Source of the DNA: an uncultured Streptococcus sp. | GTDB taxonomy: Bacteria > Bacillota > Bacilli > Lactobacillales > Streptococcaceae | Direction of reading: 5' to 3' | Length of the DNA stretch: 23,043 nucleotides | Assembly: GCA_900755085.1 (NCBI GenBank) | Contig: CAAEFF010000018.1 | Span: forward strand, 1-23,043 | Part shown: positions 6,959 to 14,289 of the stretch, one piece after another | Numbering within the stretch: position 1 is the stretch's first letter | Layout: the number at the start of each line of letters is the position of its first letter | Notes under the pieces: model-generated | Told to the model about the DNA's origin: nothing | The model's database searches: none | What the model saw: the letters and a program-made list of their open reading frames with translations, nothing else | Translations under genes and position numbers: made by a program

Positions 6959-9619
6959 TTACAACCACTCTTTGTATTTCTTGATATAGATACGTTTGAC
7001 AACCGTCACACTCAGCATGTAGAGGACAATAATAGCAAACAACAGAACAAAGTACAATCCATTTAGTTGGCTCAGCTTCAAGATAGAAGCCAAAGGGCTG
7101 TATGGAAGGAAGGTCACAAAAGAGGCTCCGACTAAGGTGGTCACAACAACTGAGAAGGCTGGGCGACTTTGGATAAATGGCAGTTTTGGAGACCGCAACA
7201 TATGAATCACCATGGTTTGCGACCACATGGATTCGATAAACCATCCAGTTTGGAACACCATGATAAAGGCTGCCGCATCGGCTGCTCCTTGAACATACCC
7301 GTGCCCCAGAATCATTGGGACAACGATAAAGTAGAGGAGCATATAAGTGAGAATATCAAAGATAGATGAGATTGGACCGATCCATGCCATGAAGCGCATA
7401 ATGGAATTGGCTTCCCAAATCCGAGGTTCTCTGAGAAATTCCTTATCGACATTGTCAAATGGAAGAGCAATACAGGAAATATCATAAACCAGATTGAGCA
7501 CAATCAAATGAACGGGTGCCATTGGAAGGAAGGGCAAAAAGATACTGGCAAAGAGGAGGGAGAAGATGTTCCCAAAATTAGAAGAGACGGTCATCTTGAT
7601 GTACTTGGTCATATTGGCATAGACCTTGCGGCCTTCGACCAAGCCTTTTTCAAGGACCATCAAATCCTTATCCAGAAGAATGACATCTGCCGTTTCTTTA
7701 GCAATATCAACAGCGGTATCCACAGAGATCCCAACATCTGACACCTTCATGGATGGAGCATCGTTGATGCCATCTCCCATGTAACCCACCTTATGGCCAT
7801 TGTTCTTGAGGCAGAGAATGATCCGTGCTTTTTGATCGGGTGACAGTTTGGCAAAGACCGTTGTTGTTTCCACAACTTGCGCTAAGTCTTGGTCTGTCAT
7901 CGTATCGATTTCACTTCCTAGTAGAATTCGTTCGACATCTAGTCCTACTTTTTCACAGACAGCTTGTGTGACCTTTTCATTGTCCCCAGTTAAGATCTTG
8001 GTGGTCACCCCATATTCTGCAAGAGCTTTGATAGCGGGAGCTGCTGAAGGTTTTGGTGGATCAAGAAAGGCCAGGTAACCCGTTAGGATCATATCTCGTT
8101 CATCTTCAACACTAAAGATGTCATTTTCGTCTAAGTCGGTTTTGTAGCTGACGCCAAGTACACGAAGGCCTTGTTCATTTAACTGAGCAACTTCTACGAG
8201 AACTTCTTGACGGACTTCATCTGTCAGGCGTTTAATCTCCCCCTTGTATTCAACATAAGTCGATACAGAAAGCATTTCTTCCAAGGCTCCCTTGGTTACC
8301 ATGCTAACCACACCGTCTTCGTCTTTGACAATGACACTCATGCGACGACGTTCAAAATCAAAGGGCAATTCATCTATCTTATGGAAGGTTTGATCTAGAT
8401 CGCGAACGATCTTATGTTTCTTGGCCTCTTTGTGTGTCCGGTTAATAATCGCCCGGTCCATCAAATTTTTTAGTCCAGTTTGGAAATAGGAATTCAAATA
8501 AGCCCGGCGAAGAACTGATAGATCCAAATCTCCATGGATATCAAGCGGATACTCCAAAACGATTTCATCTTGGGTCAATGTACCTGTCTTATCTGTACAC
8601 AAAATATCGATAGCCCCAAGGTCTTGGATGGCATTGAGTTTTTTGATAACGACTTTTTCCTTAGCCATGATGATAGAGCCCTTAGCAAGACTCGCTGTAA
8701 TAATCATCGGCAACATTTCAGGAGTCAAACCAACCCCAACACTGAGGGCAAAGACACCTGCTTCTAACCAGTCACCGTCTGTTAGGCCATTGATCACAAA
8801 GACGACGGGCACCATGACTAACATGAGCCGAATCAAAAGCCAAGAAATGGTATTCATTTCTCTCTCAAATGAGGTTGGTTCGTCATAGGTGTTGATAGTT
8901 TGCTCAATGGCGCCCATCATGGTTTCATCCCCCACGACCAAGACCAAGGCAGTCGCACGTCCCGAGATAACATTGGTTCCCATGAAGGCCAAGCTTTCAC
9001 TCTCCAAGAGACTATCTAGATTTTGACTGTCGGCTTTTCTGAGACAAACCTTCTCAACAGCATCACTTTCTCCTGTGAGACCAGATTGTTGGACAAAGAA
9101 GTCACGAGAATCAATCAAGACCACATCTGCTGGGATCATGTCACCGGCACTCAGTTTGATCACATCTCCGACAACGATTTCATCGATCGGAATTTCTTGT
9201 TCTGATCCATCACGAAGAACAGTCGCTGTATTGACAATCATACGTGATAAGTTACTGGCTGCTTTGTCACTCCGCAATTCTTGAATGAAGCGGATCCCAC
9301 CAGAGATCAAGACCAAGGTCACAATGATGATGGAGGTCGTTGGGTCCTGTTCACCTGGTTTTGCTAGCCAAACATTGGTGATGAAGGAAACCAGGGCGAT
9401 GACCAACAAAATCACTGTAAAGGGGTTGATAATCGATTCGTAGATCTTTTTGATCATGGAATCTTCTTGACCTTTTGTGATGACATTTTCGCCATAAATA
9501 TCCCGGTTTTCTTCTACTTGTTCTTCAATTAAACCACAAGCACTTGTTTTGTAATGAGCAAATGTCTTTTCAAGCGGTTCTTGCAGTGCTGCGAGGAGTC
9601 TTTCTTTATTTGTTTGCAT
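6959..9619 (-). CDS. mgtA: Magnesium-transporting P-type ATPase MgtA
   Basis: This membrane ATPase, P-type class IIIB, imports Mg2+ using ATP. It has 886 residues. In order: an N-terminal cation-ATPase domain; first membrane pair (about 65-110); actuator domain with TGES (182-185); membrane pair ending in VGLTPEMLP (297-304), the MgtA-type core motif; phosphorylation site DKTGTLTQ with Asp343; nucleotide-binding domain with the KGA motif and RVLGVSYK; hinge GDGINDAPSM; and six C-terminal membrane segments. The ATG at 9619 has a clean AAGGAG six bases upstream. Expression is probably controlled by the M-box riboswitch and terminator in the leader, and possibly by a leader peptide whose stop lies 19 nt before the ATG. 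It has its own strong promoter beside the end of the patB-like gene. Confidence 0.95.
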   Translation of the reverse strand: MQTNKERLLAALQEPLEKTFAHYKTSACGLIEEQVEENRDIYGENVITKGQEDSMIKKIYESIINPFTVILLVIALVSFITNVWLAKPGEQDPTTSIIIVTLVLISGGIRFIQELRSDKAASNLSRMIVNTATVLRDGSEQEIPIDEIVVGDVIKLSAGDMIPADVVLIDSRDFFVQQSGLTGESDAVEKVCLRKADSQNLDSLLESESLAFMGTNVISGRATALVLVVGDETMMGAIEQTINTYDEPTSFEREMNTISWLLIRLMLVMVPVVFVINGLTDGDWLEAGVFALSVGVGLTPEMLPMIITASLAKGSIIMAKEKVVIKKLNAIQDLGAIDILCTDKTGTLTQDEIVLEYPLDIHGDLDLSVLRRAYLNSYFQTGLKNLMDRAIINRTHKEAKKHKIVRDLDQTFHKIDELPFDFERRRMSVIVKDEDGVVSMVTKGALEEMLSVSTYVEYKGEIKRLTDEVRQEVLVEVAQLNEQGLRVLGVSYKTDLDENDIFSVEDERDMILTGYLAFLDPPKPSAAPAIKALAEYGVTTKILTGDNEKVTQAVCEKVGLDVERILLGSEIDTMTDQDLAQVVETTTVFAKLSPDQKARIILCLKNNGHKVGYMGDGINDAPSMKVSDVGISVDTAVDIAKETADVILLDKDLMVLEKGLVEGRKVYANMTKYIKMTVSSNFGNIFSLLFASIFLPFLPMAPVHLIVLNLVYDISCIALPFDNVDKEFLREPRIWEANSIMRFMAWIGPISSIFDILTYMLLYFIVVPMILGHGYVQGAADAAAFIMVFQTGWFIESMWSQTMVIHMLRSPKLPFIQSRPAFSVVVTTLVGASFVTFLPYSPLASILKLSQLNGLYFVLLFAIIVLYMLSVTVVKRIYIKKYKEWL

Positions 9620-9637
9620 TGGTATCTCCTTTTTAAA

Positions 9638-9727
9638 TCAGGAGCCAATCACTTTTGGAGTCCCTAGGGCACAAATCAGCGATTGGCTGGTTGGGTGCGG
9701 TTCGGGATGATCGTCGATTTGTATCAT
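9638..9727 (-). CDS. Candidate mgtA leader peptide (MgtL-like, 29 aa)
   Basis: A 29-codon ORF (ATG 9725-9727, TGA 9638-9640) lies between the riboswitch terminator and mgtA. Its ribosome site AAAGGAG, ending six bases before the ATG, is as good as that of any gene in the window. The peptide begins MIQIDDHPEPHPTSQS, with acidic residues and prolines packed at positions 5-12, and ends GTPKVIGS. That composition recalls the enterobacterial MgtL leader (MEPDPTPLP...), where Asp/Glu-Pro runs destabilise the ribosome at low Mg2+. The last codons pair with other RNA: AGCCAATC (9681-9688) with GATTGGCT (9643-9650), and CTCCT (9640-9644) with the mgtA site AGGAG (9626-9630). The two pairings share bases 9643-9644 and exclude each other. 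Translation and function are inferred; nothing in the family databases known to me covers it. Confidence 0.6.
   Translation of the reverse strand: MIQIDDHPEPHPTSQSLICALGTPKVIGS
9640..9688 (-). promoter_or_regulatory. Possible RNA switch masking the mgtA ribosome site
   Basis: In the minus-strand RNA, CTCCT (9640-9644) can pair with the mgtA Shine-Dalgarno AGGAG (9626-9630) across a 9-nt loop. The competing stem AGCCAATC/GATTGGCT (9681-9688/9643-9650) takes two of the same bases. Both lie in or beside the leader ORF, so ribosome position could choose between them. Confidence 0.45.
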
Positions 9728-9760
9728 AGCTCTCTCCTTTCACTTTTCTTGGTAAGGCAT

Positions 9761-9793
9761 AAAAAAGAGTCCTACCCTCGATCGGTAGGACTC
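9761..9793 (-). terminator. Intrinsic terminator in the mgtA leader
   Basis: A perfect 10-bp stem GAGTCCTACC/GGTAGGACTC (9784-9793/9767-9776), with a 7-nt loop and six U, lies downstream of the M-box and upstream of mgtA. It is the expected expression platform for Mg2+-dependent termination. The 5' arm contains CCTACC, complementary to GGTAGG at the 5' end of the aptamer (about 9969-9974), a possible antiterminator pairing. Confidence 0.9.
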
Positions 9794-9826
9794 ATGAAAC
9801 TCGTCATTTATTTTTCAATCAAAACT

Positions 9827-9982
9827 CTCAAAAAACTGACCGTCCAAGCTTTAGCTCCGCAAGGCGATGAAATGAGCTTAGTCTTGACCTTTGCGATCAG
9901 GACTGTTGACCAACGAGTAGTGTCTCCACTGCTTTGCGGTAGTCATCCGTATCCTTGTGGTAGCCTCACCTACCGTTTTTCC
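9827..9982 (-). ncRNA. M-box (ykoK-type) magnesium riboswitch
   Basis: The minus strand shows the conserved M-box blocks in order: GGTAGGTGAGGCTACC, AAGGATACGG, GGTCAACAG, and GGAGCTAAAGCTTGGACGG near the 3' side. The outer helix P1 can form between AAAAAC near the 5' end and GTTTTTT (9830-9836). It lies between a consensus promoter and an intrinsic terminator, directly upstream of mgtA. M-box RNAs fold on Mg2+ binding and shut off the downstream transporter. Recognition is from memory of the consensus; a covariance search with the M-box Rfam model would settle it. Confidence 0.92.
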
Positions 9983-9988
9983 GAGTTT

Positions 9989-10017
9989 ATTGTACTCCTT
10001 CATGAGCAGAAAGTCAA
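9989..10017 (-). promoter_or_regulatory. mgtA promoter
   Basis: The minus strand has -35 TTGACT (10012-10017), a 17-bp spacer and -10 TACAAT (9989-9994). Transcription should start near 9982, just at the 5' side of the M-box. The -35 abuts the stop codon of the upstream aminotransferase gene. Confidence 0.85.
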
Positions 10018-10020
10018 CAC

Positions 10021-11184
10021 CTATTTGTGAAAAGTTTCCACCAATCGTTTGGTGATCTCTTCAATAAGACTGAAGGGTGCTGCGACATTGAGGCGGGCAT
10101 GCAAGGTTCCTTCTTTTCCGAAATCTGTTCCACGGTTCAAAATCAATTTGGCTTGGTCATGGATTTTAGCATGCAACTCATCATCGGTATAAGGATAGGC
10201 TGAAAAGTCCAACCAAAGCAGATAGGTTCCTTGGGGCTTCATGACACGGATTTGGGTCTTTTCATGCAATTCATCTACGATATAGTCAATGTGTTTTTCA
10301 AAGACTTGCTTGAGCTCTGTCAACCAAGGTTTGCCGTGATGATAAGCCGCTTCTGTTGCAATATAGCCCAAGCCAGAAATCTCATGTTGGTTATTGGCCA
10401 ATTGCTGTTGCTTAAAGGCTGTCCGAAGTCTCGCATTTTCAATGACCACATAGGAATTTTTTGTTCCTGCAATATTGAAAGTCTTGGTTGCACTGGTTAA
10501 GATTAAGCTGAAGTCTTTAAAGCTTGGGTCAACTGTGTTAAAGCTGATATGACGGTGGCCAAACAAGGCCAAATCTTGGTGGATCTCATCTGAAACGAGT
10601 AGCACCCCATGTTTATGGCAGAGATGGCCGATTTTTTCCAAGACCTCACGATCCCATACACGTCCTCCAGGATTGTGCGGATTGCACAAAACATAGAGTT
10701 TAACGTCTTGCTCCACAATGTCTTTTTCCAGCTGATCGAAATCGATTTGGAAAAGACCGTCCTTTTCAACTAAGGAATTTTCGATCAATTTTCGACGATT
10801 GAGCTTGACACTTCGTGCAAAAGGAGGATAGACCGGTGTATTGATTAAGACAGCATCTCCTTCCTTGGTAAATGCTTGAATAGCTGTTGAAATAGCTGGA
10901 ACAACACCTTCGATAAAGACGACAGCTTCCTTGTCAAAGGAATAGCCGTGCTCATTTTTTCCCCAATCAAGGATCGACTGGTAAAGGCTGTCCGATGCAT
11001 AGGTATAACCATAGACCATTTGGTCTGCATAACCGATAACAGCTTCTCGTACTTCTGGAATGACATTAAAATCCATGTCCGCGATCCAAGCCGGAATGAT
11101 CTCTGGATCTGTCTCTGTTTCTTTCCACTTGTAGGTATGGTGGGTCAAGCGATTGGGTAAAGTCGTGAAATCATATTTGGTCAT
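10021..11184 (-). CDS. PatB/MalY-type PLP-dependent C-S lyase/aminotransferase
   Basis: A cytosolic fold-type I PLP enzyme of 387 residues, in the MalY/PatB branch whose members cleave cystathionine (beta-lyase, giving homocysteine, pyruvate and ammonia) or cysteine. Visible features are IPAWIADMDF near residue 30 (family hallmark), LCNPHNPGGRVW (167-177), VSDEIHQDL with Asp199 binding the PLP ring nitrogen, and the Schiff-base Lys234 in SATKTFNIAG. The gene starts 1 nt after the stop of the upstream transsulfuration gene, so the pair is an operon and coupled. Context suggests cystathionine beta-lyase in methionine synthesis, but cysteine desulfhydrase (H2S production) cannot be excluded from sequence. 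No strong terminator was seen before the mgtA promoter. Confidence 0.9.
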   Translation of the reverse strand: MTKYDFTTLPNRLTHHTYKWKETETDPEIIPAWIADMDFNVIPEVREAVIGYADQMVYGYTYASDSLYQSILDWGKNEHGYSFDKEAVVFIEGVVPAISTAIQAFTKEGDAVLINTPVYPPFARSVKLNRRKLIENSLVEKDGLFQIDFDQLEKDIVEQDVKLYVLCNPHNPGGRVWDREVLEKIGHLCHKHGVLLVSDEIHQDLALFGHRHISFNTVDPSFKDFSLILTSATKTFNIAGTKNSYVVIENARLRTAFKQQQLANNQHEISGLGYIATEAAYHHGKPWLTELKQVFEKHIDYIVDELHEKTQIRVMKPQGTYLLWLDFSAYPYTDDELHAKIHDQAKLILNRGTDFGKEGTLHARLNVAAPFSLIEEITKRLVETFHK

Positions 11185-11185
11185 C

Positions 11186-12283
11186 TTAAGCCTCCAATGC
11201 TTGTTTCAAATCGTCGATCAAATCATTCACATCTTCGATTCCGATGGACAAACGAAGCAGATCATCTGTCAAACCATATGAATGACGAACTTCTGCAGGA
11301 ATGTCTGCATGAGTCTGAGTGGTAGGATAAGTGATCAAGCTCTCCACTCCGCCAAGACTTTCTGCAAAGGTAAAGACTTGAAGAGAATTTAAAAAGTTAG
11401 GAATTTTTTTCTCATCTTGAATTTTAAAGGAGACCATTCCACCTTTTCCAGTGTAGAGGACTTCTTTGATCTGAGGGGAGGATTTTAAGAATTCGACCAC
11501 CTTGCGCGCATTCTCTGTGGAGCGCTCCATCCGGATAGAGAGCGTCTTGAGACCACGAATCAAGAGATAGCTGTCAAATGGTGAAAGAACAGCACCGGTC
11601 GTGTTCAAATTGTAAAAGAGCTTGTCATACAAGTCTGCATCATTTGTCACAACAACACCAGCCAAGACATCGTTGTGACCAGCTAGGTACTTGGTTGCTG
11701 AATGAAGGACAATATCCGCTCCCTCTTCAATTGGGCGTTGGTAGATAGGACTGTAGAAAGTATTGTCCACCACGACTTTGGCACCTTTTGCATGGGCCAA
11801 TTTGGCTAAATGAGCAATATCAAATTCCAACATCAATGGATTAGTTGGCGTTTCAATATAGAGGACATCTACTTGATCTTTTTCTAGGTGTTGGAGCAGT
11901 TCTTCTTCTGTATTGGCATAGGTAAAAGCAAAGCGGCCTTCTTGCTCTTGTTGGTTAAACCAGCGGAAAGAGCCTCCATAAAGGTCACGAACGGCTAAGA
12001 CTTTTGAACCAACGGGGAAAATGCTAAAAGCAAGCACAATCGCTGACATTCCAGAACTTGTCGCCAAAGCATAATCTGCACTTTCAATAGTTGCCAAAGT
12101 CTTCTCAGCTGTTGCGCGTGTTGGATTTTTTGTACGGGTATAGTCAAAACCTGTAGACTGACCAAATTCTGGGTGTTGGTAAGTTGTTGAAAAATGCAAC
12201 GGAGTCGTCAAAGCTCCCGTCGCTTGATCTGACTTGATTCCTGCCTGTGCCAAAATCGTATTGATATTGCGTTTTTTACTCAT
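11186..12283 (-). CDS. metB: Cys/Met metabolism PLP enzyme (cystathionine gamma-synthase/lyase family)
   Basis: A cytosolic transsulfuration enzyme of 365 residues in the Cys_Met_Meta_PP family. Visible features are FDYTRTKNPTR near residue 50 (phosphate contacts from the neighbouring subunit), YIETPTNP (142-149), VVDNTF with Asp173, the PLP-lysine motif HSATKYLAGHNDV with Lys198, and LGGVESL near the C-terminus. Members make cystathionine from an acylated homoserine and cysteine, or split it. The family is clear, but gamma-synthase, beta-lyase and gamma-lyase cannot be told apart reliably. Pairing with a PatB-like lyase and a MET-box upstream favours methionine synthesis (MetB). The ribosome site is GGAGGG just before the ATG. 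Confidence 0.88.
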   Translation of the reverse strand: MSKKRNINTILAQAGIKSDQATGALTTPLHFSTTYQHPEFGQSTGFDYTRTKNPTRATAEKTLATIESADYALATSSGMSAIVLAFSIFPVGSKVLAVRDLYGGSFRWFNQQEQEGRFAFTYANTEEELLQHLEKDQVDVLYIETPTNPLMLEFDIAHLAKLAHAKGAKVVVDNTFYSPIYQRPIEEGADIVLHSATKYLAGHNDVLAGVVVTNDADLYDKLFYNLNTTGAVLSPFDSYLLIRGLKTLSIRMERSTENARKVVEFLKSSPQIKEVLYTGKGGMVSFKIQDEKKIPNFLNSLQVFTFAESLGGVESLITYPTTQTHADIPAEVRHSYGLTDDLLRLSIGIEDVNDLIDDLKQALEA

Positions 12284-12331
12284 ATTGCCCTCCGATAATC
12301 AATTAATCTAACTGCTTACTATTTTATCACT

Positions 12332-12362
12332 ATTATGAGGAGAGTGGTTTTCCCATTTTCAA
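12332..12362 (-). promoter_or_regulatory. Probable metB-patB promoter
   Basis: The minus strand offers -35 TTGAAA (12357-12362) and -10 CATAAT (12332-12337) with a long 19-bp spacer. A weak promoter immediately downstream of the MET-box would suit a LysR-type activator. A second AT-rich -10 candidate (TAAAAT, 12321-12326) lacks a -35. Confidence 0.45.
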
Positions 12363-12370
12363 GACCCAGC

Positions 12371-12387
12371 TATAGTTTCAAACTATA
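12371..12387. promoter_or_regulatory. MET-box (MetR/MtaR-type operator)
   Basis: TATAGTTTCAAACTATA is a perfect palindrome apart from its central bases. It fits the streptococcal MET-box consensus (TATAGTT-tna-AACTATA) described for the LysR-type methionine regulator MtaR/MetR. It sits 88 nt upstream of metB and just upstream of the likely -35, the normal place for a LysR-type activator. Confidence 0.85.
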
Positions 12388-12398
12388 AGAAAAGAGAG

Positions 12399-12567
12399 TG
12401 GGACAGAAATCGGTCATTCGTTAGAATTCGATTTCGTCGTCCCACCTCCACACAGTTGAGTAGGGCTGTAAAAGTTGATGAAATCAGCGTAGTAGAGCCC
12501 ACTCAACCACTGCGTCTTGCTCGACATTCCAAAAACAAGAAGAGGCTAGGACTTTTGTCCCAGCCTC
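12399..12567. repeat. Family B intergenic repeat, copy 1
   Basis: The element starts with the imperfect stem GTGGGACagaAATCG/CGATTTcgtcGTCCCAC (12399-12413/12429-12445), continues with a hairpin of GAGTaGGGCT/AGAGCCCaCTC type around TGATgaaATCA, and ends with the terminator-like AGGCTAGGAC/GTCCCAGCCT stem (12543-12566). Positions 12430-12526 match the reverse complement of 22947-23043 over 97 nt with only two differences seen by eye. No ORF lies inside. It fills most of the gap between ytgP and the metB promoter. Confidence 0.88.
12542..12567 (-). terminator. Probable ytgP terminator (end of repeat B)
   Basis: The stem GAGGCTGGGAC/GTCCTAGCCTC around AAAA begins 6 nt after the ytgP stop on the minus strand. 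The following U-tract is poor (TTCTTG), so termination may be partial. Confidence 0.65.
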
Positions 12568-12573
12568 ACAGGT

Positions 12574-14202
12574 TTATTTAATCCGGAATTTTTGTCTAAG
12601 ACGTGCGGCTTGCCCTCCAATAAAGCGGTCAAAATACCGTAGCCATAATCCTAAAGCTCCATAAATAGCAACACCTAAGCCACCAATGACGATGATATAA
12701 ATCATGCTCGATACACGGCCATTTGGTGGATAAAACCAGCCAAGAATCAATCCTGCGATCAAGACCCCAAGCAGCATCACGACGGTTAGGATAGAGCCCA
12801 GTAGAGTGCGTTTGAAGACGATGGTCCGATTAAATTGGGTAATGGTTTGGATCTCCTGATACATAAGAACGATGGGCACCATTAAAGCGATGGTCGTTGA
12901 CAAGAGTGGCCCATAGGAACGAAAGACCAGAATCAATGGAATTTGTAGGACCAATTTTACAGCAACCCCGTAGAGGAAGTAGCGAATGGCTTTTCGGTTT
13001 TGGAAGAGAGCTTGAATCATTGGGGACAAGACTGTGTAAAGACCCAAAATCACCGTCTGCAACATCGCTACGATAAAGAGTCCCAAAGCCAAGCCATCTG
13101 GTTGCCCATAAAATACTGTATAAAGTGGTTTTGCGACTGCTACTGCCCCAATCGTGGCCGGAAGCAAGAAAGCTAGCAACATGGTCAAGTTATCCTGTAC
13201 GAGCTTTCCTGCAGCTTTTAGGTCGCCCTTGACATAATTCTCCGTCAACAGAGGAATCCCAACTCCCCCAATCGAAGTCGCTACTGCGATCAAGATCATG
13301 GTGATTTTGTTTGGATTAGCAGAGAAATAACTAAACATGACCAACAGCTGTTTCTGACTATAATCTGTAAACCAAGACATGACATTGATAAAGGTCATCT
13401 GGTCGACAATTTGAAAGAGCTGAATGGCAGAACCAGTGATAATAAAAGGAATGGCTTCTCGAATCGTATCGATCAAGAGAGCCCGAGTGTCAATCCCTTC
13501 ACTATTCTCTTGCTTTTTCAAAATAGAAGAGAGAAGGCCTGTTTTCCCAAGGTAATAAAAGAGAACCAGAAGGCTCGCTCCCATCCCGATAAAGGCAGCA
13601 AAGGTCGACTGCGTCACAGCCTGCACATAATCTCCTGAGCCAATCTTCATAATGAAGAAGGTCGTAAGCAACATCCAGATGACCCGGATGACTTGCTCTG
13701 CGATCTGACTAATGGCGTAAGGTTTCATGTTGTTAAAACCTTGGAAAAATCCGCGAATAACACTCATCGAAGGAAAGATCAAGACAGCCCAAGAAAGGCT
13801 CTGCATGATCGGAACGAGCTCTTTTCCTCCACCTGAAAGACTGGCAAAGACGGGGGACAAGAGATACATGAGAATGGCAAAGCCAAGACCTAGAATTCCC
13901 ATGAATTTTAAGAAACTACGAATCAGAGCAAAACTATGATCGGCTTGATCCCGGGTATTGTACTTGGCTACTTGCTTGGCAACAGCTACAGGTACCCCAG
14001 CTGTCGAAATCAAGAGAAACCAAGCGTAGATATTGTATCCCATTGTGAAAAGGCCATTGGCTTGTGGCCCATATTTTCCCATCCAAATATACCAAGGAAT
14101 AATATAAGCGGCTCCTAGCAAACGGCTGATAAAATTGCTGGCTGTCATCCAGGCAGTCCCGCGTAGCATCTGGGCTTGCTGGTCATTTTGTTCGTGACTC
14201 AT
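12574..14202 (-). CDS. ytgP: MurJ-like lipid II flippase / polysaccharide transporter YtgP
   Basis: A polytopic membrane protein of 542 residues with about 14 hydrophobic segments, in the MOP (MVF/PST) exporter superfamily. YtgP-type proteins do the work of MurJ in streptococci, moving lipid II across the membrane for peptidoglycan synthesis. The N-terminal RGTAWMTASNFISRLLGAAYIIPWY and the later VPVAVAKQVAKYN are typical of the group. I chose the ATG at 14202 (MSHEQNDQQ) because AGAGGA precedes it; the open frame extends 35 codons further but that stretch covers the promoter. It is divergent from murE with overlapping -35 elements, which fits a shared wall-synthesis role. Transport substrate is inferred from family and neighbour. 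Confidence 0.9.
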   Translation of the reverse strand: MSHEQNDQQAQMLRGTAWMTASNFISRLLGAAYIIPWYIWMGKYGPQANGLFTMGYNIYAWFLLISTAGVPVAVAKQVAKYNTRDQADHSFALIRSFLKFMGILGLGFAILMYLLSPVFASLSGGGKELVPIMQSLSWAVLIFPSMSVIRGFFQGFNNMKPYAISQIAEQVIRVIWMLLTTFFIMKIGSGDYVQAVTQSTFAAFIGMGASLLVLFYYLGKTGLLSSILKKQENSEGIDTRALLIDTIREAIPFIITGSAIQLFQIVDQMTFINVMSWFTDYSQKQLLVMFSYFSANPNKITMILIAVATSIGGVGIPLLTENYVKGDLKAAGKLVQDNLTMLLAFLLPATIGAVAVAKPLYTVFYGQPDGLALGLFIVAMLQTVILGLYTVLSPMIQALFQNRKAIRYFLYGVAVKLVLQIPLILVFRSYGPLLSTTIALMVPIVLMYQEIQTITQFNRTIVFKRTLLGSILTVVMLLGVLIAGLILGWFYPPNGRVSSMIYIIVIGGLGVAIYGALGLWLRYFDRFIGGQAARLRQKFRIK

Positions 14203-14232
14203 TGGTGTCCTCTTTCCTTTCTTCTTCTCTAC

Positions 14233-14261
14233 ATTATAAACTTTTCCATGGCACTTGTAAA
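14233..14261 (-). promoter_or_regulatory. ytgP promoter
   Basis: The minus strand has -35 TTTACA (14256-14261), a 17-bp spacer and -10 TATAAT (14233-14238), 31 nt before the chosen ATG. The -35 lies on the same bases as the murE -35. Confidence 0.85.
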
Positions 14262-14283
14262 ATAGAGACTTTAAGTTTAAAAT
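14255..14283 (+). promoter_or_regulatory. murE promoter (leaderless start)
   Basis: The plus strand has -35 TTGTAA (14255-14260), a 17-bp spacer and -10 TAAAAT (14278-14283). The murE ATG begins seven bases after the -10, where transcription should start, and no Shine-Dalgarno precedes it. This predicts a leaderless mRNA. Confidence 0.6.
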
Positions 14284-14289
14284 AGTTGT

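Noticed and set aside
9683..10030. Long plus-strand open frame (115 codons) opposite the mgtA leader
   Set aside because: It is the antisense of the M-box, terminator and leader ORF, has no ribosome site, and its translation resembles nothing known to me.
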